This document shows positions 34,724-44,788 of a DNA stretch of 64,000 nt, piece by piece. Both the position numbers and the translations under genes were made by a program. The stretch comes from Microvirga zambiensis WSM3693. GTDB taxonomy: Bacteria > Pseudomonadota > Alphaproteobacteria > Rhizobiales > Beijerinckiaceae. Position 1 is the stretch's first letter; every line of letters starts with the position of its first letter. The DNA is taken from the NCBI RefSeq assembly GCF_016735695.1, contig NZ_JAERQD010000015.1:1-64000 (forward strand), written 5' to 3'. The notes beneath the pieces were generated by a model. The model was given only the letters and a program-made list of their open reading frames with translations. It searched no databases and was not told the DNA's origin.

Positions 34724-35836
34724 TTACTCAAGCCTCTTCCGGAACAGCCACGCGGCCGCGCTCAGGGTGAAAGCCGCAATGAACGCAAGGGGAATCGTCA
34801 GCGTGACGACCTGGGAAACCGGAATATCCTTGAGAAACACCCCGCGGACAATCACCAGGAAGTAGCGGAGAGGGTTGATGTAGGTGACCGGTTGCAGCCA
34901 GCCCGGCATGTTCTCGATCGGCGTCGCAAAGCCCGAGAGCAGCATTCCGGGAACGAGGACCAGGAAGGCACCGAGGATGGCCTGCTGCTGCGTCATGGAC
35001 ATTGCCGAGATGAACAATCCGAGCCCGACGATGGAGGCCATGAAGATGATCGAACTTCCATAGAGCAGCAGGAGCGATCCCCGCAGCGGGATGCCGAAGA
35101 CCACGATGGCGGCAACGATGTAGAGACTGATATGCACGAGCCCGATCATCATGGGCGGCAGAAGCTTGCCGATCAGGATCTCATGCGTCCTCAAGGGAGA
35201 GACCATCAGCTGATCGAAGGTGCCGAGTTCGCGCTCCCGGGCGATCGACAGGGCGGTGACGATCATCCCGATCAGGAGCGCGATGCTTCCGATAAGATTG
35301 GGCACCATGAACCATTGGTAGATCAGGTTCGGGTTGAACCAGTTGCGCGGCATGATGCTGACGGCCGATGATTTCGCTTTCTGCCCTGCCGGCGTGTCGG
35401 CGGAGAGACCGGCGACGATCTGGTTGAGATAGCCGCCGACGATCTGCGAGGCATTCGAGCGGCGCCCATCGAGAATGATCTGCACATCCGTCGGCTGCTT
35501 GGCCTCGATGTCGCGCGAGAAGGTCGGGGAAATCTGAACGGCCGCGAGGACCTTCTGGCGGTCGACCGCCTCATGCAGGACCTCTGGCGAATCCGTGAAC
35601 GACACCTTGCGGAACGTCGGCGAGCCCTCGATCCGTTGCACGAGTTCATAGCCCCAGTGGCCGGCATCCCGGTTGAGCACCATGACGTCGACGTTGCGCA
35701 CTTCCAGGGTCGCCGCGTAGGAGAACACGACGAGCTGGATCACCGGCGGCACGATCAGGATGATGCGCCCTCGCGGATCGCGCAGCACGGCGAGAAGCTC
35801 CTTGAGGATCAGGGCCTTGAGGCGTGTCCACCACAT
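34724..35836 (-). CDS. ybhR: ABC-2 type export permease, YbhR-like
   Basis: A 370-aa permease with one N-terminal helix (about 25-45), a long periplasmic domain (about 50-170) and five C-terminal helices, the standard ABC-2 layout (SIARERELGTFDQLMVSPL near residue 205). It starts 1 base after the stop of the sister permease. Together with YbhS-like, YbhF-like and YbhG-like genes it matches the E. coli ybhGFSR exporter, linked to drug and possibly cation export. The symbol is by synteny and similarity. Confidence 0.88.
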   Translation of the reverse strand: MWWTRLKALILKELLAVLRDPRGRIILIVPPVIQLVVFSYAATLEVRNVDVMVLNRDAGHWGYELVQRIEGSPTFRKVSFTDSPEVLHEAVDRQKVLAAVQISPTFSRDIEAKQPTDVQIILDGRRSNASQIVGGYLNQIVAGLSADTPAGQKAKSSAVSIMPRNWFNPNLIYQWFMVPNLIGSIALLIGMIVTALSIARERELGTFDQLMVSPLRTHEILIGKLLPPMMIGLVHISLYIVAAIVVFGIPLRGSLLLLYGSSIIFMASIVGLGLFISAMSMTQQQAILGAFLVLVPGMLLSGFATPIENMPGWLQPVTYINPLRYFLVIVRGVFLKDIPVSQVVTLTIPLAFIAAFTLSAAAWLFRKRLE

Positions 35837-35837
35837 G

Positions 35838-36962
35838 TCAGACGATCCTCTTGCGAATATTGCGGGCAGCCAGCACGAACAGGATCGCCCCCATCAGCAG
35901 CATGACGGCAATGGCCTGCCCGAACATCGGCCAGATGTCGCCGGCGAGGAACACGGTCTGAAGGCTCGGAATCAGGTAGCGGGACGGCACGATCATCGTG
36001 ATCCACTGGATTGCCGTCGGCATCGAGTCGATCTCGAACAGGAAGCCGGAGAGCAGGAAGGCCGGCAGGAAGGCGGACATCAGGGCGAGTTGCGAGGCCA
36101 GAAACTGGTTCTTCGTGGCAGCCGAGATTAAAAGCCCCTGCCCCAGCGCCGGGATCAGGAAGGTCGCGCACAACGCATAGAGCGCGAAGACCGAGCCGCG
36201 GAACGGCACATCGAAGACGAAGACCGCCAGCAGCACGCAAAGTGTCATCGCAGCGAGGCCGAGCAGGAAATACGGGACGATCTTGCCGATGAGCAGCTCG
36301 GTGGCCGTGACCGGGGTCGCCATCACCGCCTCCATGGTGCCGCGCTCCCATTCGCGGGCGATGACGAGAGATGTCAGGAGGGTTCCGACAAGCGTCATGA
36401 CGATGGCGATGGAGCCCGGCACCAGGAAGAAGCGGCTCGTCAGCTCGGGATTGAACCAGAAGCGCTGTTCGACCGTGATCGGCGGAGCCTTTGCCGTGCT
36501 TTCCGACCGGCGCAAAGCCGCCCAATTGGCAACGGTGCCCTGCGTATAGTTCTGCACGAAATTCGCGTTGTTCGGCTCGGATCCGTCGACGATGACCTGG
36601 AGCGAAGGATTCCGGTCGGCGGCGAAATCCGCGGCGAATGTTGCCGGAATGATCACGATGCCGCGGACTCGGCCCAGCACCAGGTCCTCCTCGAACTGCC
36701 GCCGGTCGCGTCCATACGTGACGTCGAAATAGGCGGAGGCCTGGAAGCTCGCGGCAAGATCCTGCGTCACCGGCGTCATGTCCTCGATCACGAGGCCGAT
36801 ATGTGTGCGCGTGGTGTCGAGGGAGACCGCATAGCCGAACAGGAACAGCAGGACGACTGGCAGCACCAGCGTGATCAGGATGCTGCTGGGGTCCCGAACG
36901 ATCTGATAGACTTCCTTGCGGATGAGGGTCGCAAGCCTGCGGATGCGATCGGTCCGGCTCAT
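35838..36962 (-). CDS. ybhS: ABC-2 type export permease, YbhS-like
   Basis: A 374-aa ABC-2 permease with the same architecture as its neighbour (N-terminal helix near 27-47; VIAREWERGTMEAVMATPVT near 210; C-terminal helix bundle). It overlaps the dual-ATPase gene by 4 bases (36959-36962). The two permeases should form a heterodimer in the inner membrane. Confidence 0.9.
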   Translation of the reverse strand: MSRTDRIRRLATLIRKEVYQIVRDPSSILITLVLPVVLLFLFGYAVSLDTTRTHIGLVIEDMTPVTQDLAASFQASAYFDVTYGRDRRQFEEDLVLGRVRGIVIIPATFAADFAADRNPSLQVIVDGSEPNNANFVQNYTQGTVANWAALRRSESTAKAPPITVEQRFWFNPELTSRFFLVPGSIAIVMTLVGTLLTSLVIAREWERGTMEAVMATPVTATELLIGKIVPYFLLGLAAMTLCVLLAVFVFDVPFRGSVFALYALCATFLIPALGQGLLISAATKNQFLASQLALMSAFLPAFLLSGFLFEIDSMPTAIQWITMIVPSRYLIPSLQTVFLAGDIWPMFGQAIAVMLLMGAILFVLAARNIRKRIV

Positions 36963-38740
36963 GCGGCCGCCCTTTCTTCGCTTTCCGAGGCCTCCACCAG
37001 CGCGATGAAGGCATCCTCCATCGTCGGGTCGGGGTTTTCGGATGTGGCGACCTTCGCCTTGAGTTCGTCCGGCGAGCCGAGAGCGATGGAACGGCCGCGA
37101 TAGATGAGCGAGATTCGGTCACAGTACTCAGCCTCATCCATGAAATGCGTGGTCACCAGCACGGTCACGCCCTTCTCGACGAGGCCGTTGATATGCGTCC
37201 AGAATTCACGGCGAGTGATAGGATCGACACCGGAGGTCGGCTCGTCGAGGAAGAGCACCTGCGGCTCGTGCATCACTGCGCAGGCCAGGGCCAAGCGCTG
37301 CTTCAGGCCCAGAGGCAGATCCTTGGCCGACATGTCGGCGCGTGCCTTGAAGTCGAAGATGTCCGTCATCAGGCTGATGCGCTCGCGTCTGCGCTGGCCG
37401 GAGAGCCCATAGACCCCGGCGAAGAAATCGAGGTTTTGGGCGACGCTGAGATCGCCATAGAGCGAGAACTTCTGCGCCATGTAGCCGAGCCGGTTGCGGG
37501 CCTCCGCGCCGTCGCGACGCAGGTCGAAGCCGGCGACGCGCCCCTCGCCCTCCGTCGGCTTCAGCAACCCGCACAGCATCTTGAAGGTCGTCGACTTGCC
37601 CGCTCCGTTCGGACCGAGCAGACCAAAAATCTGGCCGCGCGGAATATCGAAGGTGATCTTGTCGGAAGCCGTGAAATCGCCGAAGCGCTTGGTCAGCCCA
37701 TGCGCCTCGATCACCGGCCTGTCACCCTCCTGCGGCAACGCACGCGCCGCATCCGCAAGCCTGGATCGCCCTCCGGGCCCGCCGCCCAGCATGTCGACGA
37801 AGGCGTCCTCGAAACGCGGCGGCGTCGGCTCGACCTTGACATCGGCACCGGCGTCTTTTGGCACGGCAAGGTTGGCATCGGTGCCAGCCTTCATGACCAG
37901 ACGGATCGCATCGCCCTGAATGACGCCATCGATGACGCCATCGCGATTGAGGACCTGCGCCAGCACCTGCCGCCTGCGGCCCTCCGTTCCCGAAAGCCGG
38001 AACACCCGACCGTCAACCCGCGAGGTCAGGTCCGCCGGCTCACCTGCGAAGAGCAGCTTGCCCTGGTTGAGCAGGAGAACGCGGTCGCAGGCCTCGGCCT
38101 CGTCGAGATAGGCGGTCGACCAGACAACCCCAATGCCTTCCTTAGTCAGGTCCTCCACCATCTTCCAAAGCTCACGCCGCGAGATCGGATCGACACCGAC
38201 GCCCGGCTCGTCGAGCAGCAGCAGGCGCGGCTTTTTGAGAAGCGCGCAGGCGAGGCCGAGCTTCTGCTTCATGCCGCCGGAGAGCTTGCCTGCCAGACGC
38301 GCCGTGAAGCGCTTCAGATCCGTGAAAGTCAGAAGCTCTTCGAAGACAGCTGGCCGCTCGGATTTGGGAAGCCCACGCAGATCGGCATAGAGATTGAGGT
38401 TCTCCTGGATCGTGAGATCCTCGTAGAGACCGAAGCGCTGCGGCATGTACCCGATGGCGGCCTGGATCTCGGCCGCCTGCCGGACCGTGTCGAAACCGAG
38501 CACCATGAGCGAGCCTTCTTCCGGCACCATGAGTCCCGTCATCAGGCGGATCAAAGTGGTCTTGCCCGCGCCGTCGGGTCCGACAAGGCCCGTGATCTCG
38601 CCGCCGCGGATGATGCCGGACACCTTGTCCAGGGCCGGAGGCGTGGCCCCGAACCGCTTGGTCACCTCGGCGAGGCGAATGAAGTCCGGCCTAGAACTCT
38701 CGACCTTGGAACTCTCGACATGGGTAGGCGTGTCAGCCAT
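36959..38740 (-). CDS. ybhF: dual-domain ABC export ATPase, YbhF-like
   Basis: A 593-aa protein with two ABC domains. The first has GPDGAGKTT near residue 54, signature LSGGMKQK near 147 and Walker B LLLLDEPGVGVDP. The second has GPNGAGKST near 382, a degenerate signature LPLGLKQR near 477, and LFLDEPTSGVDP. The degenerate second signature implies asymmetric ATP sites. GGAGAGGCAGGACC precedes the ATG. It energises the YbhS/YbhR-like permeases. Confidence 0.92.
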   Translation of the reverse strand: MADTPTHVESSKVESSRPDFIRLAEVTKRFGATPPALDKVSGIIRGGEITGLVGPDGAGKTTLIRLMTGLMVPEEGSLMVLGFDTVRQAAEIQAAIGYMPQRFGLYEDLTIQENLNLYADLRGLPKSERPAVFEELLTFTDLKRFTARLAGKLSGGMKQKLGLACALLKKPRLLLLDEPGVGVDPISRRELWKMVEDLTKEGIGVVWSTAYLDEAEACDRVLLLNQGKLLFAGEPADLTSRVDGRVFRLSGTEGRRRQVLAQVLNRDGVIDGVIQGDAIRLVMKAGTDANLAVPKDAGADVKVEPTPPRFEDAFVDMLGGGPGGRSRLADAARALPQEGDRPVIEAHGLTKRFGDFTASDKITFDIPRGQIFGLLGPNGAGKSTTFKMLCGLLKPTEGEGRVAGFDLRRDGAEARNRLGYMAQKFSLYGDLSVAQNLDFFAGVYGLSGQRRRERISLMTDIFDFKARADMSAKDLPLGLKQRLALACAVMHEPQVLFLDEPTSGVDPITRREFWTHINGLVEKGVTVLVTTHFMDEAEYCDRISLIYRGRSIALGSPDELKAKVATSENPDPTMEDAFIALVEASESEERAAA

Positions 38741-38791
38741 GGTCCTGCCTCTCCGGCTCCTGCAGCTTTCACGATGATCGACGCGACAATT

Positions 38792-39814
38792 CTAGTCGGC
38801 CCGCGCTGTCGCGGTGTCCTGCGGCAAGCGGATCGTCACCGGCATTCCCTGGCGCAGCCCCGTATCGGGCTGATCGATGATCACACGCAGCCGGTAGACC
38901 AGATCGGTCCTCAGGTCCGGTGTCTCGACCGACTTGGGCGTGAACTCGGCAACGGGAGAGATGAACCCGATCCGCCCCTGATAGGGTCTGTTTGGAGCGG
39001 TATCCGTCGTGACCTCGACGATCATGCCGGGGTGGACGCGGCCCAGATCCGGCTCCGCTACATAGGCTCTCACCCAGACATCGCCGGTTAGAGACACGGT
39101 ATAGACGATGTCGCTCGGAGACACGATCGCGCCTGGCTCCCGGACACGCGACAGGACGATGCCGTCAGACGGTGCCCGCAGTTCGGCATCCGTAAGAGAC
39201 GTCCTGCTCGCGGCGAGGTTGGCCTCAGCGGCTTGGAGGTTCGCGCGCGCGGCATCGATGTCCTCACGTCTCGTACCTTCCTCCAAGAGGTTCAGCGCTT
39301 CCTGCGCATGTCTGGCCCTCGCGCGCGCCATGTCGCGGTTGGCTGTCGCCAGATCGAGGCTCGCCTGAGAGACGGCGCCGTTCGGCCGCAGACGCTCGGT
39401 CCGCTCATAGGCGAGTTCGGCATTCTGCTGGTCTGCAAGGCTCTCCGCGAGTGCGGCCTTGGCCTGGGCGATCTCGGCCTCGCGCGGCCCTGCCTCGAGC
39501 TTCTGAAGGGTTGCGCGCAGGCTCTGGACCTGACCTTCTGCCGCAGCGACCGCATCCTTGTAGGGCTGAGCATCGAGGCGTGCGATTACATCGCCAGTCT
39601 TGACGCTGTCGCCCTCGTCGACCCGGGTCTCGGCGATCCGACCACCGACCCGGAAGCCGAGCTGGACCTGCCGGATGTCGACATTGCCATAGAGAATCGT
39701 TGCGTCGTGTCGGGCCTCGATCCAGCCGAGTTCCGCGGGCAGGTTGAACCACCACGCCGCACCCCCTCCAAGCAGCAGGGCTAACAAGCCTATGCCGACG
39801 ATCTTTCTGTTCAT
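38792..39814 (-). CDS. ybhG: HlyD-family periplasmic adaptor, YbhG-like
   Basis: The ATG at 39814 overlaps the regulator stop by one base (TAATG), giving 340 aa. A signal anchor at residues 5-22 ([18 protein letters not shown]) leads to a lipoyl half-motif ([25 protein letters not shown] near 48), a long alpha-helical hairpin (about 80-200, Ala/Glu/Arg-rich coiled coil) and a beta-barrel domain. It would bridge the inner-membrane exporter to an outer-membrane channel. No channel gene is present. Confidence 0.9.
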   Translation of the reverse strand: MNRKIVGIGLLALLLGGGAAWWFNLPAELGWIEARHDATILYGNVDIRQVQLGFRVGGRIAETRVDEGDSVKTGDVIARLDAQPYKDAVAAAEGQVQSLRATLQKLEAGPREAEIAQAKAALAESLADQQNAELAYERTERLRPNGAVSQASLDLATANRDMARARARHAQEALNLLEEGTRREDIDAARANLQAAEANLAASRTSLTDAELRAPSDGIVLSRVREPGAIVSPSDIVYTVSLTGDVWVRAYVAEPDLGRVHPGMIVEVTTDTAPNRPYQGRIGFISPVAEFTPKSVETPDLRTDLVYRLRVIIDQPDTGLRQGMPVTIRLPQDTATARAD

Positions 39815-40500
39815 TACCGTTTGCCTTCGTGACCGATCGCGGCGACCAGCTCTCGGGCGTGCGCCTGGATCGTGGAGAGTTGGGATGGCCCGATCGAACT
39901 CCATCCGAGCTTGGTCATCACGGCCGCATGAGCCATGCGGAAGACGAGGACGCTGCCGAGCAGCGACATCGTGCGAAGCCGGATGTGTTCGGACACCGGA
40001 TCATCGCGAAGCAGGATGGCGACCAACCTGCCAACCACGTCGAACATCGGGCTCATGACCGCGTCGTAGATGCGGCGGAACGCTTCCGTGGGATACATCT
40101 GTTCGCGGATCAGGAAGCGGGCCCAAGGCTCCGATTCCTTGCTGACGAAAAGGGCCGCAACGGTCTCGACGATCTGCGTGAGAAGGGCCCGCGCCTCCCC
40201 TTCCTCCACGGGCTTGCCGTTCTCATCGGCCTGGAGGAAGCGCCCCCTCACCTTCTCTCGCATCGGAGACACGTGAACCCCGATCTGCTGGGCGATGAAC
40301 TCGGCGGTCGCGATGTACAGTCCTTCTTTGCTGCCGAAATAGTACGGAATGGCCTGCTGGTTCACGCCGGCAGCATCAGTCAGCATCCGGGTCGTCGCCC
40401 CGTCGAAGCCGTAGCGACCGAACACATCGATGGAGGCTGTCAGAAGTTTTTCGCGGGTCAGGTCACCGCGAACGACCTTGGCTTGCTGTCTCGGAACCAT
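39814..40500 (-). CDS. cecR: TetR-family repressor, CecR (YbiH)-like
   Basis: A 228-aa TetR regulator with HTH in residues 14-60 ([20 protein letters not shown] and ... [17 protein letters not shown]) and a C-terminal domain of the CecR/DUF1956 type ([19 protein letters not shown] near 120). It heads the operon it most likely represses: cecR, ybhG, ybhF, ybhS, ybhR, as in enterobacteria where CecR controls the ybh exporter. AGGTGAA precedes the ATG. A near-perfect operator overlaps its promoter. Confidence 0.88.
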   Translation of the reverse strand: MVPRQQAKVVRGDLTREKLLTASIDVFGRYGFDGATTRMLTDAAGVNQQAIPYYFGSKEGLYIATAEFIAQQIGVHVSPMREKVRGRFLQADENGKPVEEGEARALLTQIVETVAALFVSKESEPWARFLIREQMYPTEAFRRIYDAVMSPMFDVVGRLVAILLRDDPVSEHIRLRTMSLLGSVLVFRMAHAAVMTKLGWSSIGPSQLSTIQAHARELVAAIGHEGKR

Positions 40501-40523
40501 CGCTTCACCTCATGCTCCAAAGA

Positions 40524-40552
40524 CATATAATTCATATGATTGAATAAGTCAA
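40524..40552 (-). promoter_or_regulatory. promoter of the cecR-ybhGFSR-like operon
   Basis: On the minus strand, TTGACT (40552-40547) is followed after exactly 17 bases by TATATG (40529-40524). The operator described separately covers the -35 element and the whole spacer. Confidence 0.65.
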
Positions 40553-40563
40553 TCATATGAATT
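40529..40563. promoter_or_regulatory. perfect 15-bp-arm inverted repeat, probable CecR-like operator
   Basis: AATTCATATGATTGA (40529-40543) and TCAATCATATGAATT (40549-40563) are exact inverted copies around ATAAG. Each arm also contains its own CATATG palindrome, so two repressor dimers could bind side by side. It overlaps the operon promoter, implying autorepression. Confidence 0.8.
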
Positions 40564-40642
40564 CTAATCGGAAAAATTCCTTTATCTTACAATAAGTTGC
40601 CCATTGAATCCTTGAGGTCGACAGGCTCATCGCTTCGTGCGA

Positions 40643-40675
40643 AAGCCCTGCCAGTGGGTTTCACCGACAGGGCTT
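40643..40675 (-). terminator. possible terminator after the importer/dehydratase operon
   Basis: AAGCCCTG (40643-40650) pairs with CAGGGCTT (40668-40675), 42 bases beyond the last stop of the operon at 40717. The loop is long and there is no T-run, so this is weak. Confidence 0.4.
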
Positions 40676-40716
40676 CGACAGCGATGATCTTGGATCGGGA
40701 ATAAACGTCCGGGCGG

Positions 40717-41871
40717 TTACCAGTTGGTCACGGAGCCATCCCGGCGCTTGAGATGGGGTGCCTCCCAGAACTCGAAGCTCTGTCTGGCGATCAACTCCTC
40801 GTTGACCTCGATACCGAGACCCGGCGCATCGGGAACGGGATAATAGGATCCTTCCAGCTTCGGCTGAACCGGGAAGAAATCGGCATTGTCGAAGCCGAGA
40901 TGGGTCTCTGCGGGGCTCGCTCGGGTCTCGAGCCACGAGAAGTTCGGCACGGCAGCCGAGAAGTGAATCGTCGCCGCCGTGCAGACAGGGCCGAGCGGGT
41001 TATGCGGCATCATGTCGACGTAGTGGGTTTCGCTCCAGGCTGCGACCTTCATCGATTCCGTCAAGCCGCCGACGTTGCAGACGTCGAGGCGATTATATTG
41101 ATGGATGTCGCGTTCGATATAGGGCTGGAACTGCCATTTCGACGCGAACTCTTCACCGATGGCGAAGGGAATGTCAGTCAGCCGACGCAACGCCTCGTAG
41201 GAACTCGGCGACTCGTCGCGGATGGGCTCCTCCAGAAAGTCGAGTGTGCCGGACGGCATCTTCTGGCAGAAGCTCGCCGCCTCGGCGACGCTAAGGCGAT
41301 GGTGATAGTCGATCCCGAGGACGACATCCGCACCGAGAGCCTCACGCGCCTTCACGCACCATTTGGCCGTCGTCGCGATATGCTCGCGCGGCTCGTATAT
41401 CTCTTTATGCTCGTGCCCCGATGGCGAGAGGCGCATGGCGGTCCAGCCATGTTCGACCAGCATCCGCGCCTGCTCGATCATGGCAGGGCCCGGCTCGGCG
41501 AAGGTGGTGGCAAAGGTCGGAATGCGGTCGCGCTGCTTGCCTCCGAGCAATTCGTAGACCGGCACGCCGAGAGCCTTGCCTTTGACGTCGTGCAGCGCGA
41601 TGTCGATGGCGGAGATCGCGGCCTGCAGCACTCGGCCGCCCTCGAAATACTGGCTGCGATACATTTCCTGCCACAGCGCGCCGATCTTGAACGGATCGCG
41701 CCCACGCAGGAACTCGGCGTAATGCTCGAGCGCCCCGACGACGGCCTTCTCACGCCCGGAGAGCCCGCTTTCGCCCCAGCCGAAAATGCCTTCGTCCGTC
41801 TCGACCTTCACCAGAAGCTGGTTGCGGATGCCGACTTTGACGGCATAACTCTTGATCGCAGTGATCTTCAT
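40717..41871 (-). CDS. enolase-superfamily sugar-acid dehydratase (mandelate racemase/galactonate dehydratase-like)
   Basis: A 384-aa member of the mandelate racemase/muconate lactonising superfamily. The capping domain (residues 1-120, opening MKITAIKSYAVKVG) is followed by a barrel with metal ligands Asp188 (GIDYHHRL), Glu214 (LEEPIRDE) and Glu240 (IGEEFASK), plus His290 as possible base. These enzymes take a proton next to a carboxylate and expel water from sugar acids, making 2-keto-3-deoxy acids. It lies 12 bases after a mannonate dehydratase gene in the same operon; the acid it prefers is not readable. Confidence 0.85.
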   Translation of the reverse strand: MKITAIKSYAVKVGIRNQLLVKVETDEGIFGWGESGLSGREKAVVGALEHYAEFLRGRDPFKIGALWQEMYRSQYFEGGRVLQAAISAIDIALHDVKGKALGVPVYELLGGKQRDRIPTFATTFAEPGPAMIEQARMLVEHGWTAMRLSPSGHEHKEIYEPREHIATTAKWCVKAREALGADVVLGIDYHHRLSVAEAASFCQKMPSGTLDFLEEPIRDESPSSYEALRRLTDIPFAIGEEFASKWQFQPYIERDIHQYNRLDVCNVGGLTESMKVAAWSETHYVDMMPHNPLGPVCTAATIHFSAAVPNFSWLETRASPAETHLGFDNADFFPVQPKLEGSYYPVPDAPGLGIEVNEELIARQSFEFWEAPHLKRRDGSVTNW

Positions 41872-41883
41872 CTCGTCCTCGGA

Positions 41884-43092
41884 TTACCAATGCCACAGGG
41901 TGCCGTCTTCGAGACGGTTCACGGGCAGATACGCGCGCTGATAGGGATATTTTTCCGCAAGCCTCTCATCGATCTCGACGCCGTGGCCGATGGCGTCGCC
42001 CGGATGCAGATAGCCGTCCGAGAGACTCCAGGCGCCCGGGAAGACCTCGAGGATCTGCGGCAGGTAGCCGGAATATTCCTGGATGCCGAAATTGGGCACC
42101 CACAGATCGAGATGCAGATTGGCGCCGAGACAGATCGGCGACATGTCCATCGCGCCATGGCAGGCGGTGCGGACATTGTAGACGGAAGCGAAGTCCATGA
42201 TCCGCCGGAGCGCCGTTACACCACCGGCATGAACCGTCGTCATGCGAATGTAATCGATGAGCTGCTCCTCCAAGAGGAGGCGTGCATCCCAGATGGTGTT
42301 GAACACCTCGCCGACCGCAAGCGGCGTCGTGGTGTGCTTGCGAATGAGCCGGAAGCCCTCCTGATGCTCGGCTGCGACGGCGTCTTCGAGCCAAAACAGG
42401 CGCGCGAATTCGAGGTCCTTGCCGAGCCGGGCCGCCTCGATGGGTGTCAGGCGGTGATGCGTGTCGTGCAGCAGCTCAATGTCCCAGCCATGGGCCTCGC
42501 GTACCGCCTTGAAAAGCTCAGGCACGTATCGCAGATACTTCGAGGTCGACCATGTCTCCTCATGCGGGAAGGCATCGTCGGCGGCGTTGTTGGTGACCGA
42601 TTTGGCGCCGGTTCCGTAGACATCCGGAAGTCCGGGAATGCCGACCTGGACACGGATCGCCTTGTAGCCCTGCTCCTTGCGCCTGCCGACGGCTTCGACT
42701 GCTTCCGCGATGTCGCGGCCCTGGGCGTGGGTGTAGCACAGCACCTTCTCGCGGCTCGCGCCGCCCAGAAGCTGGTAGAGAGGCATGTTGGCGGCCTTAG
42801 CCTTGATGTCCCAGAGCGCCGTATCGATGCCGGCGATGGCAGCCATGGTCACCGGGCCCCGGCGCCAATAGGCGCCCTTGTAGAAATACTGCCAGATATC
42901 CTCGATGCGGCTCGGATCACGCCCGATCAGGAGCGGCACCAGGTGATCCTGAAGATAGGCGACGACAGCCTTCTCGCGGCCGTTCAGCGTGGCGTCCCCG
43001 ACCCCCGTCAGCCCCTCATCGGTGAAGATCTTGACCGTGACGAAATTTCGTCCCGGCGAGCAGACTATGACTTTGACATCGGTGATTTTCAT
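41884..43092 (-). CDS. manD: D-mannonate dehydratase, ManD/RspA branch of the enolase superfamily
   Basis: The ATG at 43092 gives 402 aa, the exact ManD length. Metal ligands Asp210, Glu236 and Glu262 and catalytic Arg147, Tyr159 and His212 fall at the same numbers as in characterised ManD enzymes. The C-terminus [14 protein letters not shown] is the typical ManD ending. The reaction is D-mannonate to 2-keto-3-deoxy-D-gluconate plus water. Residue 314 is Ala (HGAMDMSP); from memory of published work Ala there marks efficient mannonate dehydratases and Pro the weak ones. It is 4 bases after the importer ATPase gene, tying mannonate or a precursor to that importer. Confidence 0.88.
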   Translation of the reverse strand: MKITDVKVIVCSPGRNFVTVKIFTDEGLTGVGDATLNGREKAVVAYLQDHLVPLLIGRDPSRIEDIWQYFYKGAYWRRGPVTMAAIAGIDTALWDIKAKAANMPLYQLLGGASREKVLCYTHAQGRDIAEAVEAVGRRKEQGYKAIRVQVGIPGLPDVYGTGAKSVTNNAADDAFPHEETWSTSKYLRYVPELFKAVREAHGWDIELLHDTHHRLTPIEAARLGKDLEFARLFWLEDAVAAEHQEGFRLIRKHTTTPLAVGEVFNTIWDARLLLEEQLIDYIRMTTVHAGGVTALRRIMDFASVYNVRTACHGAMDMSPICLGANLHLDLWVPNFGIQEYSGYLPQILEVFPGAWSLSDGYLHPGDAIGHGVEIDERLAEKYPYQRAYLPVNRLEDGTLWHW

Positions 43093-43096
43093 CGAT

Positions 43097-44788
43097 CTAT
43101 CCGTTGGCTGAAGCCGCGCGGCTCGCATCGTACCGGAACCGGTTGTGCATGCGCCGATTGCGCGGGTCGGGATGGGGAATGGCGGAAAGAAGCGCACGCG
43201 TGTAGTCGTGCGCCGGTGCGTTGATGACCTGGTCGGTATCACCCGTCTCGACGATCTTGCCGCGATACATGACCGCGACGCGGTCGCACATGTAGCGGAT
43301 CACCGACATGTCATGCGAGATGAAAACGTAGGAGAGCCCAAGCTCATCCTGAAGCTTCATCATCAGATCGAGCATCTGCGAGCGCAGCGATACATCGAGC
43401 GCCGAGGTCGCCTCGTCGGCGACGATCAGGCGCGGGTTGACCGCGATGGCGCGGGCGATGCCGATGCGCTGGCGCTGGCCGCCGGAGAAGGCATGCGGAT
43501 AGCGCTCGCGCCAGGACGGTTCCAGCCCGACCTGCAGCATCAACTCGGCGACGCGGTCGTCGAGCTCCCTGCCCCGCATGCCGGCAAGCTTCAGCGGCTC
43601 GGCGATGATCTGACCGACATTCTTGCGTGGGCTGAGGGAGCCGACCGGATCCTGGAAGATCATGCGGACCTCGCGGCGGACTTTCTGCAGCGACGCCTTG
43701 TCGGCGGTGCGGATGTCGATTGTCTGTCCGTCCGGGCGGCGATAATCGATGCTGCCGGCCTGCGGGTCGTAGATCCGCAGCAGGCAGCGGCCCATCGTCG
43801 TCTTGCCCGAGCCGGATTCGCCGACGATGCCGAGCGTCTCGCCGGGACGGACGGTCAGCGACACGTCGTCGACGGCCTTGAGGCCCGACGGGAACGTCAT
43901 GGAGAGGTTTCTGACGTCGAGCAGCGGCTTCGTCCCGGCGGGAATCGCGGCACGCGCCGTCCTGGCCTCCGCCTTCTTCTCCAGCTTGACGACGGAGCCG
44001 ATCAGCCGGCGCGTGTACTCGTCCTGCGGGGCATGGAAAATCTGCTCGACCGGCCCCGTCTCCATGACCTTGCCGCGATACATGACAAGAACGTCGTCAG
44101 CGATCTCGGCGACCACGCCCATGTCATGGGTGATGAAGAGCACGGCCATGCCGTGGCTCTTCTGCAGCTTCCGGATGAGATCGAGGATCTCGGCCTGTGT
44201 CGTCACGTCGAGCGCCGTCGTCGGCTCGTCGGCGATCAGGACGGATGGGTTGCAGGCAAGCGCCATCGCAATCATCACGCGCTGGCGCATTCCGCCCGAG
44301 AACTCGAAGGTATAGCGGTCGATGGCCGATTCAGGGCGTGGGATTTCCACCTGCCGCAGGAGTTCCAGAACCCGCTCACGCTGCTCGTGCTTCGAGGTGC
44401 CGAAATGGATGCGCAGCGTTTCGCCGATCTGGGTGCCGATCCGATGAACCGGCGACAGGGAACTCATCGGCTCCTGGAAGATCATGGCGATCTCCTTGCC
44501 GCGCACGCTGCGGATGTCCCTGCCCCGCGGGTCGAGCTTGGCGAGATCGGTGATCGAACCATCCGCCCGTGTCAGCAGGATCGAACCGCTCTCGATGCGC
44601 CCGGGCCGGTCGACGATCTGCAGGATCGATCGGGCGGTCACGGACTTGCCGGATCCGGATTCGCCGACCACGCAAAGCGTCTGGCCCCGCTTCAGGTCGA
44701 ACGAGACGCCGTCGACGGCCTTGAACAGGCCGGTGCGGGTCGGAAAAACGGTCCTGAGGTCCCTGACCTGGAGGATCGTATCGCTCAT
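43097..44788 (-). CDS. Opp/Dpp-type ABC importer ATPase, DppD-DppF fusion
   Basis: The ATG at 44788 shares ATGA with the permease stop and gives 563 aa. Two ABC domains: the first with GESGSGKSV near residue 41, FSGGMRQRV near 163 and [11 protein letters not shown]; the second with GESGSGKTT near 334, [14 protein letters not shown] near 440 and [12 protein letters not shown]. Each domain ends in the YTR-type oligopeptide-transporter extension ([11 protein letters not shown] and [11 protein letters not shown]). In this operon the cargo is probably a sugar acid or oligosaccharide rather than a peptide, since two sugar-acid dehydratases follow. Confidence 0.93.
   Translation of the reverse strand: MSDTILQVRDLRTVFPTRTGLFKAVDGVSFDLKRGQTLCVVGESGSGKSVTARSILQIVDRPGRIESGSILLTRADGSITDLAKLDPRGRDIRSVRGKEIAMIFQEPMSSLSPVHRIGTQIGETLRIHFGTSKHEQRERVLELLRQVEIPRPESAIDRYTFEFSGGMRQRVMIAMALACNPSVLIADEPTTALDVTTQAEILDLIRKLQKSHGMAVLFITHDMGVVAEIADDVLVMYRGKVMETGPVEQIFHAPQDEYTRRLIGSVVKLEKKAEARTARAAIPAGTKPLLDVRNLSMTFPSGLKAVDDVSLTVRPGETLGIVGESGSGKTTMGRCLLRIYDPQAGSIDYRRPDGQTIDIRTADKASLQKVRREVRMIFQDPVGSLSPRKNVGQIIAEPLKLAGMRGRELDDRVAELMLQVGLEPSWRERYPHAFSGGQRQRIGIARAIAVNPRLIVADEATSALDVSLRSQMLDLMMKLQDELGLSYVFISHDMSVIRYMCDRVAVMYRGKIVETGDTDQVINAPAHDYTRALLSAIPHPDPRNRRMHNRFRYDASRAASANG

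Noticed and set aside
40753..43224. An 823-codon open frame on the plus strand
   Set aside because: It runs antisense across both enolase-superfamily genes, which have clear catalytic residues.
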